Assembly: GCA_017311315.1 (NCBI GenBank)
Contig: CM029632.1
Span: 13,911,014-13,975,013 of the forward strand
Direction: 5' to 3'
DNA from: Dendrocalamus latiflorus
Taxonomy: Eukaryota; Streptophyta; Magnoliopsida; Poales; Poaceae
Length of the DNA stretch: 64,000 nucleotides
Made by a program: the position numbers and the translations under genes. Each line of letters starts with the position of its first letter. The first letter of the stretch is position 1. Below, in pieces: positions 22,628-33,492 of this stretch. The notes below the pieces were generated by a model that had not been told where the DNA came from, ran no database searches, and saw nothing but the letters and a program-made list of their open reading frames with translations.

Positions 22628-22953
22628 TGTTATGAACCTTAGTTCATAACGGGTAAACACCACCAAGAAGATGGCCGGATGGCGTCGGCGTAGGGAGAGA
22701 GGAGAGACTACGGACTAGGAAGACTATTGATATTATTCTTGCTTGATTACAATAGCATGTGGTAGCCTCCTTATATAGATGGCTTCCCCTAACAGATAGA
22801 ATCTAATCTCAATCATATCTCTAACAGATATAGTAACTAATATCATATCTCTAATTATATCTCTAACACAAGGAAACTAATCTCTAACTTGAATAGAAAC
22901 CAATCTCTAATTCCTAATAATACCCGATTGGCCCAAGGCCCACGCCTATAACA
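22628..22953 (-). repeat. 5' LTR of the 2,027-bp element
   Basis: 326 bp, followed on the minus strand by ACT and the primer-binding site. TSD ACCAT follows at 22,954. Confidence 0.95.
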
Positions 22954-22958
22954 ACCAT

Positions 22959-23699
22959 AACACTGCAAGTTTGCCCTTGGATGAACATAACATGCATAGG
23001 CACAGAAAAAAGAGCATTCCTCCCGCTGTTAATGATAACTTTGTCCATTTGTATGAACTTACAAGTTATAACAATGTTATTACGGCTCGCATAACACAAA
23101 CACTAGTCAATTAATAAAAGAATGGGAAAAAATAAAGCAAGTTGCCACTTGAATACTTTGACTCATCAAATGATGAATCAAACCACAATGGATATGCCAT
23201 ACTCGATTCGCAGAAAGCCAGGAGCCTAACTTGTCAAATGATAGATCCTCTGAACAGCAATAAGACTACAAAGCTCCTGCTAACCTAGCTCAGCATAGCC
23301 ATAGTATAACTGTTTTTTCCGTTGGTCAGATGTAGATAATGCACTCCCAGTAACAAGATTATTCATCTGAGTCCTACAGCAGCAGCACAGAAGTCCAGAT
23401 GCAAAATTTAGTCCTTGATCTACTTCCATCACACAGGAGACAACAATCTGCCAAGGAATCCAAATCCAACACAATATTTACCTGATCAAGGCGGTCAGCT
23501 AATGAAAGCCGATCCTAATCAGCTGTGCTGGAACCCTAATTAGAATGCACAATTGCTGTTCTGCTCAAAGTGAGAGCTCAATCACCCCATTTTCTAATTT
23601 GATTGCAACGGCACTTCAGGGGCAAGAGATATGTCGAGATGTCAGCCAAAGCGCCAAAAACAAACTTTGGCTGTCTAATATTGCTGTAGGCACAAGAAA
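22959..23699. other. Spacer with possible exon
   Basis: Minus strand 23,280-23,420 reads NLVTGSALSTSDQRKKQLYY, which looks exon-like but matches no family I know. The remainder shows nothing recognisable. Confidence 0.3.
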
Positions 23700-25039
23700 C
23701 TATCAATACATCTCAATTATCTGTTCTACACATACACTGCGGACATCATGGATGTCTAAATATGCTCCTTGCAACTGGCCTCTCATGGACTTGCTTAGTT
23801 TGCCATATGAGTTTTTTTTTACTCTAGTTTCAAATTCCTTCCACTCTATTGTGGCGTTCTTCACAAGTATGCTCGCTAGCCGGCGCATGTTTGGTCTTAT
23901 TGTGGGAAGGTCCCCACCACTGTAGTACATGCGGTATCCTTGGACAAGAGGAGAACTGGCTGCCCGAGTCAGTCATAGCAAATGCATCGGCAGCTGCACA
24001 TGCAATAAAGTCCAGGGCTGCCAACTGCAAATGGCATGAACAGAAACAAATTATTTCATCAAATGTAACCAGAATTCATAAGATGCTAATGTAAATTCTG
24101 AAATTGTTGCAATATTCCTTGTCTTATCATGTATGCCACTCTAGTGGATGGAACTAGGAACTTACACTGCCCACGTGAGTCACCTTTAGAATGGAGATGG
24201 CAACATTTAACCTTCTATATATTTATTTGTTGCCAGCTGAATATAAAAATTAGCATTCCCTGGCATTGCACATGCAACCTTCTATATATTTTGATCACAT
24301 TGTAGGCTAGATCTCAAAAATTCTTTCGTCCTTGATGTTCTGTACTCAGCTGAGGCTTCACGTCTTCAACAAGCATGTTTTTACTTATTTATAGTTTATA
24401 TTCCTGTGTACCAACACTGTATATGCATCTTTTCCACCAATGTTTTAAATAGCGTGTAGCGGAAGCGTAGAGGCTAAGTGTTTTTATAGCGAATAGCAGA
24501 TAGCGGCAATCTATCTGGCGCAACATTGTCAGCTATATTTGTAGAAATACAAAGCGAAGTAAAATGGCTTATCTTGTATTACAATTATTTGTTTCTGTGC
24601 ATATCTCAAGTTTTGGAGTAATGATTTAAAATGGCAGATGTCAAGAGTATGCAATAAATGAATCATATGAAAACTTGAAATGTATTTGTATTCAATCAAT
24701 GCCACAGACCATACACTATAGTGGCCATAGCAGGTTGTAGAAGGCCATAGCGGGCCGTTGCAGCGTTGCAACTATACAAAGTGCTACAGACAATTGTTGC
24801 GTAGCGGCCACTACCCCCTAACCACTATATCGGGGCTATATCAGGCTATTTAAAACAATGTTTCCACCTATATTACACAAGAAGGGATCATATAAAACAT
24901 CTTATAAAAAGTTACCTAAGATGAGAGGTTTCTGAATGATTCAAGCTCCGATGGAGACAGAAGGTTTCTTTGGTTACTAAAGCAAGATACAAACGACTTA
25001 TGGCAGCCATCCAATGCCTTCCTCCATAAATTTCAGCAC
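23700..25039 (-). pseudogene. Plant GDP-fucose O-fucosyltransferase family, C-terminal fragment
   Basis: Two exons are seen: 24,916-25,039 (AEIYGGRHWMAAISRLYLAL then KETF) and about 23,700-24,024 (LAALDFIACAAADAFAMTDS, GSQFSS, then YRMYYSGGDLPTIRPN, RRLASILVKNATIEW, and ERPVARSIFRHP in another frame). These are the final blocks of plant O-fucosyltransferase-like proteins of the Golgi. The first exon shifts frame after KETF. The second shifts after QFSS, shifts again at a poly-A run after FETRVKK, and has a stop where HPRCPQC is expected. N-terminal exons are not seen. The intron holds a hAT MITE. It is clearly a pseudogene. Confidence 0.78.
24439..24860. mobile_element. hAT-type MITE, about 422 bp, in the O-fucosyltransferase intron
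   Basis: The ends are AATGTTTTAAATAGC and GCTATTTAAAACAATG (inverted, near perfect), flanked by an 8-bp direct repeat TTTCCACC (24,431-24,438 and 24,861-24,868). The exact boundary is uncertain by one or two bases because flank and end overlap. No coding capacity. Confidence 0.8.
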
Positions 25040-26624
25040 CTGCAATGTATATATTTGTGCTGCGCTTGAAGCCTGCCGATCACCATTCGTGGTCGACTGA
25101 AACTTTTACAAATGCAAATTTCAGTGCAACCCAAAAAACAATTATTCATCATCACTGTATTCATGATCTCCACATGGTCTAACACATACTATGCAATAGA
25201 AGGCAAAAGAGGCTAAAATGGGGGAGAATTTTGACCTTAGTATACAATGCAACAGATGACAGCAAGGGTTTTACTTCCTTCTAAACAATAAGGAATCTTT
25301 AATTGGTTGTATCCATAGCCCAAACATGCATACTCTGACATATACATGTCTCATATATCATTAAATTCTGTATCCACAGCCCAAACATTAAACATTGGTT
25401 GTATCCATAGCCTAAACATGCATACTCTTACATATATTGATGAAAATAAGGGTAATATATTTTGCTTTTAGATGGGAGCAAATTAGATGGAGGTGTGGGC
25501 TCAACCATACAAATTAGTGTGGGCTCAACATGCATACTCTTACTCAGACAGATTAGTGTGGGCTCAACCATACAAAGTTTTACCACCATTTCCATCTTGG
25601 AAAGGTATCGTATATTCAAGAGAAACCGATGAACCTAGGTCCGTACATGAAGAGGGGGAATTTCCCCCAAATCAAGACATATACATGACAAAGGGAGCAA
25701 AAGACAAGAATTTACCCACAATTAATGATCAATACTAACTAACTAAAGATTAAGTTCCAGATGCACAGACCAAGGAATACCTACTCAGATAGACCCAACG
25801 CAAGAACATAACAATATCGATCGGTACATCACCCAAGAAAGAGGGACTTGGGAAGCATAGACAACACAAGAGGAAATAACAGAAAAGAGAAATCTCACCT
25901 CTTGGGCTTATAGTTGCAGGTAGAAGTTGAAGGAGCAGGCGAGGAAGGCAATCCACCCAAGGACCTAGTACAACACCTCCAACCCCACCAAGTTCCACGA
26001 CAACGACATCACCGGTGCCCAACTCACTCTCCTTCCCCTCTTCTTGGCTTCTTTCACCTTCTGGCTGCAAGTTCCAATTTTTGTACCACCTCCAATTAAA
26101 CCAACTCCAATTAGATGAGAATCACCTATTCATTGTAGATTTTTCTTCTAAATTTGTTTGCATATAAGAACATGGTATAAACAATTTCATCTATTTTGTA
26201 AGTTCTCAGTTACATAAATAACTTTGGAGGTTACCCAAAACTGAGCAATCAGTTTGCGAAGTTTGGAATGAAAACATGATGAATTTGCCAAAAATTTATG
26301 CAAGACATGAACCCCCCCACAAAAAATACTTCCCAGTGGATGTAAACCAAAACAGCGGTACCACATCCAGATGCATCATCAAACAAAAATAATTCTTCAA
26401 ATGCCATAATTTGAAAACATCTTAAACATTCTAAAATTCCAGCTTCAGTTTGATCTGAACTGCATAAATATATTTCCACAATCTGCATTCAGGAAGATCC
26501 TGAAATATCAATGCTCACACAAGTACACCGCCATCTCCTAAATATCAGTTCCCAACCAATTCACCAATCTAACAAACAAGGGGGAAATTTTAACCTAAAG
26601 CTGCTTCAAGAAGTGATTATAGGC
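25040..26624. other. Spacer with short repeats and weak exon-like stretches
   Basis: 25,300-25,580 contains imprecise repeats of GTGTGGGCTCAACC and of CCATAGCCCAAACAT. Minus strand 25,920-26,060 reads GWIAFLACSFNFYLQL, an exon-like hydrophobic stretch not assigned to a family. Confidence 0.35.
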
Positions 26625-26629
26625 TTAGC

Positions 26630-26815
26630 AACACCTTCTCCTCACTGACGGCTCAACTTGCCGTGACAAGGTCCTTGCAGTATATGATGGCCTCCCAGGT
26701 GTCATTGAACCCTGCAGCGACACCAAGAACCCCATCACCCTCTGCAGCTCCTGGTTGTTGACAAACAGCGCCACGGGGACTGCGTTCTCCGGTTGCAAGG
26801 AGTAGGCATCTTTAT
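26630..26815 (-). pseudogene. Unidentified exon-like sequence
   Basis: One minus-strand frame reads PENAVPVALFVNNQELQ. Another, overlapping its end, reads GDGVLGVAAGFNDTWEAIIY then CKDLVTAS and a stop. Both look protein-like, which suggests one frameshifted coding exon. I do not recognise the family. It lies between the O-fucosyltransferase and lumazine synthase fragments on the same strand. Confidence 0.35.
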
Positions 26816-27361
26816 CAAAAGTGAAAACGATGATCAAAATAACTCATATACAGAAAACCATGAAATGAGCTAGCTATCTATAAGTCAATATATAGCTTAC
26901 ATACATTGTCAAGCAAAGAACAAGAAGAAAACAATTAATTGGTCTATATGACATATTAACACAATAAAGTAGATGAGTCATCCAACAAGAGTGGTTTGCA
27001 TGGTCAATTGCTCACAGGTGGTACTTCATGAAAAAAGCATTTTTTATCCCCAACATTAGGAAGGAAGGCAACGAAATAATTTTCCTTCACAGTCCACAGA
27101 CACGTGAGTTATCATAGAGGTGATAACCAATAAGGTTCAAGATTAATAGTCGCAATAGTCTGCATTTCAAATATGACATTCTCATGGCACAAAATAACTT
27201 CAATTTAACCAGATCAATAAAGATGCATACTGTTATATTTTCTTCTTTGACGGAATATGACTCGAATGTCTCTAGAGCACCTTGCAGTAGCAAGTTTGTC
27301 ACTATCTCATTGAACCGTGCCACCACCTACAGGTTTATAAGGTACCATAAAGTTAGACAAT

Positions 27362-27419
27362 TAAAAGGTAAATGGTGTTGAGTAACAGGATAAAAGGTAA
27401 ATGGTGTTGAGTAACAGGA
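27362..27419. repeat. Tandem duplication of about 29 bp
   Basis: AAAAGGTAAATGGTGTTGAG plus TAACAGGA occurs twice head to tail in the intron of the lumazine synthase fragment. Confidence 0.85.
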
Positions 27420-27557
27420 AAGCAACGGCTTTCCAGTAAAACAGCATCTCATTTAGCAATTAGCATTACCACAGGAAAGCACTGGCTTTCGTTCAGTAAA
27501 AATCTCATCAATGCTCCACTGATTCTAGGTCACCACTAAGCGCTATTTCTTGACTAA

Positions 27558-27837
27558 CTAGTTAGAGACCCGTGCGTTGCAACAGAGTCATAAAAATAAT
27601 GAGATGGAACTTATTACCTGGCCAACTTCACACATCAAACATTAGAGAGCAAGCGACAGAAAAATCAGGGTGGCCATAATACGCAAGGAGATAGGAAACG
27701 TGGAGAGGGTGGGTGGTTGTATCCTGAGAGAAAGAGAGAGGAGGAGAGAGACGAATGGTCCAAATCAAATCGGATGGCTGAGAAGAGAGGAGTGAGGACG
27801 GACTAACCACCAACTCCTTCTTTTATAATAGTAAAGA
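27558..27837 (-). mobile_element. Mini-Helitron-like element, 280 bp
   Basis: On the minus strand it starts TCTTTACTATTATAAAAGAA and ends with CGTTGCAACG-like / GCACGGGTC sequence followed by CTAG and a T. TC at the start, a short palindrome near the end and CTAG before T fit non-autonomous plant Helitrons. The base before TC is T rather than the usual A, which weakens the call. Confidence 0.5.
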
Positions 27838-28619
27838 AACACAATCACACGCAAACCAAGAAGAGGTGACAAAAGGAACACTCACTCACCACACCAAACC
27901 TGAGCCACTCGGTGTTGTTCAGCGACCCCATCAGCCGCTGGTGCACCGCAGCGGCGGCGGCCATGACGGGGCGCCGAGCACCTGCGACCAGTGCGGCCAG
28001 ACGAGCTGCACGAATAAAACAAGAAAAAAATCAGAAGACGGGTGGTGCCAAGAGGAGGAGCAGTCGAGACGGTAACGAGCGCACGCGTACGGGAGGGGGG
28101 CCAAGGGAAGGAGACAGCGGCGGGTCTCGGCGCACGCAGAGGCGCGTAGGGTAGCCGTGGGCAGGAGGAGGGCCTCGTGGCCACGGATGATGTCGCTGCT
28201 GAAGCCGCCATCGCCGCCGGTGGGTGCAGGGGTGCTACTCGACGAGCGCGGACCATGAAGGAACAACACAGAGGGAGACGCAGAGGCGAATCCGACCAGG
28301 GTAGCGGCCAAGAAGAGGAACAACACCCCACGATCCACAGCCATCGTGTCTCCTCCCATGGGCGCCGATGCTGATAGGGGCAAGCACGACGAGAGAGCGA
28401 GTGGGATGGGAACCGGGCGACGGCGATGTGGATGGGGGCGAGCGCGGCGAGGGAGCGGGCGGGACGGTGGCCGGGCATGAGAAGCGAGGGCACACGGCGA
28501 TAGGCTGAGGAGGGGAGAGGAGGCAGCGCCCTCTCTCCTCGGCAGCGGAAGCCAGCCAAAATGCGCGAGATTTGGGGATCCCAGTGTTTTGGGGCCAAAA
28601 CTTATCAAAGATTTAGGAA

Positions 28620-29284
28620 TAAAGCAGATATTTTCTGACTGGTCATCTATCCGTTTTAATCGGATATAATTCGAAGTAAATTTTTAGATATCTAAAAATT
28701 TTGTCGGATACGGAAATGGAGTCAGATATTTTTTATGTCGGATATGGAAATGGATTCGGAAAAAACATTATCCGATGAATACGGAACTATCCGGGTATTT
28801 TTTCGGATAGTTACCATATACGAAAACGGAGTCAGATATCTGACCTCTCAGGATACCAGATACAAAGACCTTGTGGAATCATTTGTTATATGTAATGAAG
28901 TTAAATGAACTAGTGATGTATTTGACTACTTGGCTATAAGTAATTCGTACTTTTGACCATGTGATATGTAGCTAGTTAGGTACTACTTGTTTAACTAGTT
29001 TCTATCATTTACTTGCTACTTTGCTTGCTAGAATTTACTAGTTGCTTAACTTGCCCCTGTCACCATGTAAAATTTGCTTTTGCGCATTATCCAATTAAAT
29101 ATTCGTGACCGAAACTAACCATATTCGGAGCGGCATATATTCGCTCTGTATTCGTGACCGAGAATATCCACATTCATATTTGTATCCAGCATTATTCGTG
29201 TTTGACTCCGACTCCGAAAAAATATGAAAAAGGATACGGGAAGAGCAATATCTGTTCGTATCTGCTCCATTTGCACCCCTACAA
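28620..29284. repeat. Transposon-like repeat rich in ATTCG/CGGATA motifs
   Basis: Repeated words such as TCGGATA, GATATGGAAATGGA and GTCAGATAT recur in both halves. The right end TTTGCACCCCTA resembles a MITE terminus. A matching left end and target duplication were not found. Confidence 0.4.
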
Positions 29285-29598
29285 AGATGGCCTGTCGGGG
29301 TGGGAAATGGTCCACGTGAATCATTTTCTGAGTAGGGCAGGAGAAAAAAGAATGTATCAATCATTAATAGATTTTTTTAAGTAGTAGAAAAATATGTTAA
29401 ATATGTTCCGAACTCAGATCTCTAGGTTCAAGGGCGATGCTTATATGCACCAAAAAAGTGCCCAAAATGTTCAATATGTTAGGGAAAGGCACACATAATC
29501 CACTCATAATTCAACCACCAGCAAAAAAAAGAGGCCATATAAATAAATGAATAAAAACAACAGCAGACAGCTGGCATGGTCCCTAAAAATTGAAATAC

Positions 29599-29747
29599 CT
29601 TTTCTGCAGTTCATATCCTGCAATGTTCTCCCAGATTAGAGTACAACCTTTTGGAATATTAGAAGTTTCATGAAGTCCATAAACCCTAACTCCCATAGCT
29701 TCTAAATCAGACACAGTTTTTTCAATGGAGGGTGCGTGTTTAGTTCT
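29599..29747 (-). pseudogene. Isolated exon of an AAA-type ATPase
   Basis: Minus strand reads APSIEKTVSDLEAMGVRVYG then IPKGCTLIWENIAGYELQKR, with donor GTATTT at 29,598. In plant AAA ATPases related to spastin/ATAD1, the WE(D/N)IAGY block immediately precedes the ATPase core. The P-loop exon that should follow is absent in the next kilobase, where repeat DNA occurs instead. Only this exon is recognised, so it is a fragment. Confidence 0.6.
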
Positions 29748-29883
29748 ATGACTATTTCCTTATCCTGATGGGTATTCTTTCTCGCTCTTCCCTGAAGATC
29801 CAAAGCTATACGCTCTCGAAATGTAAAACTACCATGTTTGATAAATTCAATCTCCTAACAAAAAAAAGAGGGCATATTCTTAA

Positions 29884-30111
29884 CGGCTTCTAAAAGCAGT
29901 TTTTGGCTTTTGCTACAGTACCTAACTTTCAAACGGAATATTTTCTTAAGACAGGGTCTACAAGTTAATTGTAGTACACGTTAAAAGCCCAACCTATATA
30001 TCAACCAAATTCGCAAGCGAGTATATCTCTTTTCGTAATCTCTATCGTAAACAGCAAAAATTTAAAAATTTCAGCTAAAAGTCATAAGCCGCAGCCGTAT
30101 CAAACAAGCCC
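29884..30111 (-). mobile_element. Tourist-like MITE (family copy, reverse orientation)
   Basis: It shares with 41,157-41,399, 45,939-46,169 and 62,444-62,684 the words ACTTATGGCTTTTGGCTG-like, GAGATACTCGCTTGCGA, TAATTAACTTGTAGA and AAAACCGCTTTTAGAAGC-like in reverse. The GGGC end is at 30,111; the other end is truncated. Confidence 0.6.
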
Positions 30112-30307
30112 AGAGACATACTAATCACAATGACATTTGATCAACAAATTGCAGAGTACGACAGCGGGTTTTATTGTATTAATGGGATAAGTAGGTACTA
30201 ACAGAATGTTCAGCTCCAAATCTAAGCAATGGCTCAGATATCAAAAAGGAAATATCATATCGAATGTGATCTTCTGTGCCCACTGTCTTCTTAGGAGGAA
30301 ATTATTG

Positions 30308-30537
30308 GGTGTTTTTTTTTGCTGGTGGCTTATGGTTTAAATATTTGAATTCTGACTGTTCGCGAAAAGCAGTACGCAGAGAGAAATAGTCGTATGCGAT
30401 TTTAACCGGTATAGTTGAACTCAATACACTTTTACTACAATTTTTCTATTGACTCCGCCTTGAAAAAACGTATCGTTTAAAAGCTAGTCACTGTAGACAG
30501 TACAAGCATAAGCCAACTTTAAAACCAAAAGAATCAG
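30308..30537 (+). mobile_element. Tourist-like MITE, divergent copy
   Basis: It carries GGTGGCTTATGGTT, GCGATTTTAACCGG, TTTAAAAGCTAGTCACTGTA and AAAACCAAAAGAA in the family order. The ends are eroded. Confidence 0.5.
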
Positions 30538-31128
30538 GTCATTAATATCTGACGCCCAGCTCGATTGCAATAAAAGTGTTAACTAAGACACTGTTGCTAT
30601 TCTAGCTAATTAACAAAGCCAACCTAGATCTACAAAAGGAATAGTACCAAAATCACCAGGTCATTTTTAGTTAAACAAACTTCCGAGGAATAAGGTTATT
30701 ACATCATTCAAAATCAATTGCTACAAAGATTGCAACTCTAATTAAGTGTCCAAACATCACTAAAAAAGACAAAAAAAAAATTGCGTAAACGCTCCAGATG
30801 TCATTCTAATCTTCAAAAATTGTCCCCTACAACTTATTTTCTTGCATTTACGCAACCATAAGTCTACAGTCCACACTGTTTGCAAAATCCCCCTGCTGTT
30901 ACTTGATCTGCTAATTTTATCCGAAAAACCATTTAAAAATTTAATAGATACAATTCTAGAACACGTATGTACAAGAGATTGGCAGCACAGATAATTAGAT
31001 AAAAGGTGAAACTGTGAAAGCAAAATACTTGCAGTTGCCATGAAAAACCAAAACACTATGTAAATGCAGATAGTCTATCTGGGTATTAAATTTGGTGAAC
31101 TGAACAGCAGCCAACTTATATTGCTAAC

Positions 31129-31266
31129 CTGTTCCAAACACGCACTAGCAGCTCTGAGCCAAAGCCAATGTCATCATTTGCAACCTCAAGACCAAGATCC
31201 CCTAAAAAAATCCACAATGAGCTTTGACACATCACATGTTGGAGGTATGTCAAATTTAACAGAAAC
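31129..31266 (-). pseudogene. Unidentified frameshifted exon
   Basis: Between canonical AG (31,267) and GT (31,128), the minus strand reads VKFDIPPTCDVSKLIVDF, then after a slip in a seven-T run LGDLGLEVANDDIGFGSELL and VRVWNR. The protein-like quality on both sides of one homopolymer points to a real exon with a one-base indel. I do not recognise the family. Confidence 0.4.
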
Positions 31267-32441
31267 CTGTTCAAAAGACACAGTAAGTCAGCACAAATTA
31301 TCAACTAATTGTTCATAAAGACTGTGAACATCCATGATTGCTCTGATAACTGACAGATATTACGTAGGCACGTAAATTTGTAACCATCTGGTCATGTCAG
31401 ATAGAACCTTGTCTAGTCACTATGCATTAATCATTATTAAACCAGAATTATGAAAAATTATGCCCTGTGATGTGCCTATACCCTTATGTTCCATCACAGG
31501 CATCATTACCAAAGAAATTTGCAATACGTGAATTCCACTAAATGATGCCCTAAAATGATTTGATTGCAAGTTGGTTCATGTTCTTTATCAAATAGTGTTG
31601 ATGCACCAGATCCTGGGAAAGACCACAGATTTACCGGGTGGTATAATTTCTTTGAAGAAGAGGAACAAGCACCACAATAGCACATAAGAATGACAAAAAC
31701 CAGGGGGGCAAAAAGACCAACAGGACATACTTTCATTCCAGGTTTATTTTTCAGCAGACATAGTTTGGATGGCTGTTAGTTATCTTAGGCTACATTCTTT
31801 TATCAGCAGAGCTCCTAAGAATGCATCCTGGGCACATTGCCCATGATAATTACACACAACCTTTCCACTGCTAAGGCTTTGTTCAGGATTGATGTGTTTT
31901 GCTGCTTACTGCATTGTGCTGTTGAATCATGTAGTAGTGGAGAATATTCATCATATCTGGTAGAAATTTTACTATTATGATTCTAAGAACTAAAAAGGAC
32001 GTTGCTGATTGGTTAACTAAAAAGGACGTTGCTGATTGGTTAACATATCCAAAAAGGCAAAATAATGTTAACAGTGCCTTCAAAAAGTCACCCCATGATT
32101 CCTCTAAAAAAATGTCACCCCATGCCAAACAAAACTAAACAGAGCAGGCGATACTGCAGTGATTGCACTCTACATGGGCCATGAAAGCTTCGCGTAATAC
32201 ATAATGCATATGTACCAATCCAAATATACTTAATTCAACATTGCAATCACAACCACAAGGCATCAAAATACTTCGGCAGTAGCAGCATATGCAACATCCT
32301 GTAGTGCATCACGGAACGAAATTGCGGCGAGGAAAGTGCATAACCTTTTCACCCTTCACAAAGACAGTGATTTGCGGCAAAGAGCAGCCCATCTACTTCA
32401 GGTCATTGACGATCTCCACCCTCCAGAATACTCTTCGTCTC
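31267..32441. other. Spacer with weak exon-like stretch at its end
   Basis: Minus strand 32,340-32,400 reads LPQITVFVKGEKVMHFPRR, thioredoxin-like in flavour but too short to assign. Otherwise no gene is seen. Confidence 0.3.
31987..32041. repeat. 27-bp tandem duplication
   Basis: AACTAAAAAGGACGTTGCTG plus ATTGGTT occurs twice head to tail. Confidence 0.9.
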
Positions 32442-32848
32442 TGTTAGACCCCGAGGGGATTGGCACTGAGCGCAATTGATTTCAGAACAGAGATTTGAGA
32501 AATTTGTGGTTGTAATTGCATGGAAAAGTAAAGCAAATGAACAAGAGTAAAGTAGACAGTACTAAGGTTTCACTTCAACGATAAAAGACAAAGTTACAAA
32601 GGGGAATGCTTATATGGAGTACACGATTCCTCCTGAGTGGCAGAACTAACTACGGCGACAAAAGTAACAGTAGGAGCTGGACGGAATACAGTAGCGGCAA
32701 ATAACGGCCAACAGTAACAACGGGAATTACATCCATCCGATTTCACTCAATGAAACGGTATGCTTCGATCTGAGCCCTACATCTTCTAGCGATAATAGCA
32801 CAAGCGCTGAACTTATCTGAATCCGATTCAGATTGCACAGACTTGACA
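32442..32848 (-). repeat. 3' LTR of the gypsy element (407 bp)
   Basis: Starts TGTTAGACCCCGAGGGG and ends GACTTGACA on the plus strand, next to the purine tract. Confidence 0.85.
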
Positions 32849-33492
32849 ATACTCCCCCTCTTAAGTCTCTTGTCGTCAAGGGTTAAAGCCTGGAAAAACT
32901 ATGGTAATGAATCAGCATCCTCCCAGGTCGTAGATTCTTGGGGTAGATTCACCCAATGTACCAACCATTGCACTACGGCTCGTTGTTTCGGGGAATCATT
33001 CTCCTACTCAGGACTGCCCTTTGTTCAACAAGTATGTTTCCTTCACCATCAATCAGGGGTAACATGAAACTGGGTACTACTTTTGGTCCAAGATGTTTCT
33101 TCAATTGGCTCACATGAAACACGGGATGGATATGGCTTCCTTCTGGTAGCAGTAGCTTATAGGCAACCTTGCCAACTTTCTCCAATACTCTATACGGTCC
33201 ATAATACTTAGAGTGAAGTTTCAGGGAATTGTGAAATCCTAAAGTGTTGTGCCTGTACGGATGTATCTTCAAATGCACCATGTCCCCGACATCCAATTCC
33301 CTCTCAGTTCGTGCTTGTTGGCAAAACTCTTCATTCGGGACTGGGCCTTGGTGAGGTTGTCTTTAATAGCCCTCATTGTTGCCTCTCTGCTCGATAGGTT
33401 ATGCCTTGCTTCAGAAGTAGCTGATGCCGGTAATAGATGCTTAGTTACTTGAGGAGGTTTCATGCCATACAAGGCCTAAAATGGGGTCATGT

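Larger units (their letters stand above)
20927..22953 (-). mobile_element. Complete non-autonomous LTR retrotransposon, 2,027 bp
   Basis: Two 326-bp LTRs (20,927-21,252 and 22,628-22,953) start TGTTATGAACC and end GCCTATAACA on the plus strand. By eye they differ at one base. A perfect 5-bp target duplication ACCAT flanks the element (20,922-20,926 and 22,954-22,958). A methionine-tRNA-type primer site TGGTATCAGAGC (minus) lies three bases inside the 22,628 LTR, and a purine-rich GGGAGGGGTGTAG abuts the other. The 1,375-bp interior has a gag-like N-terminus and no protease, reverse transcriptase or integrase. Orientation is minus. It must have moved with enzymes from another element, recently. 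Confidence 0.95.
27231..28211 (-). pseudogene. Lumazine synthase, 5' portion only (plastid riboflavin pathway)
   Basis: The transit-peptide-like start MAASAATSSVATRPSSCPRL begins at 28,211. The next exon (27,890-28,005) reads MAAAAAVHQRLMGSLNNTEW then LRFGV. A third (27,231-27,326) reads VVARFNEIVTNLLLQGALET then SVKEENIT. This is plant 6,7-dimethyl-8-ribityllumazine synthase, the penultimate riboflavin step in plastids. Acceptors and the 27,890 and 27,231 donors are canonical. The first donor is unresolved; GTACGC at 28,090 or GTGCGC at 28,084 would keep frame. The remaining half (PGSFE, GDTTHYD, C-terminal helix) was not found downstream, so the locus is probably a truncated or captured copy. 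A very distant exon is not excluded. Confidence 0.75.

Noticed and set aside
27931..28608. 225-residue frame with a signal-peptide-like stretch near the lumazine synthase start
   Set aside because: It overlaps the transit-peptide frame in a different phase and does not join the lumazine synthase exons. The hydrophobic run is probably chance in GC-rich leader.
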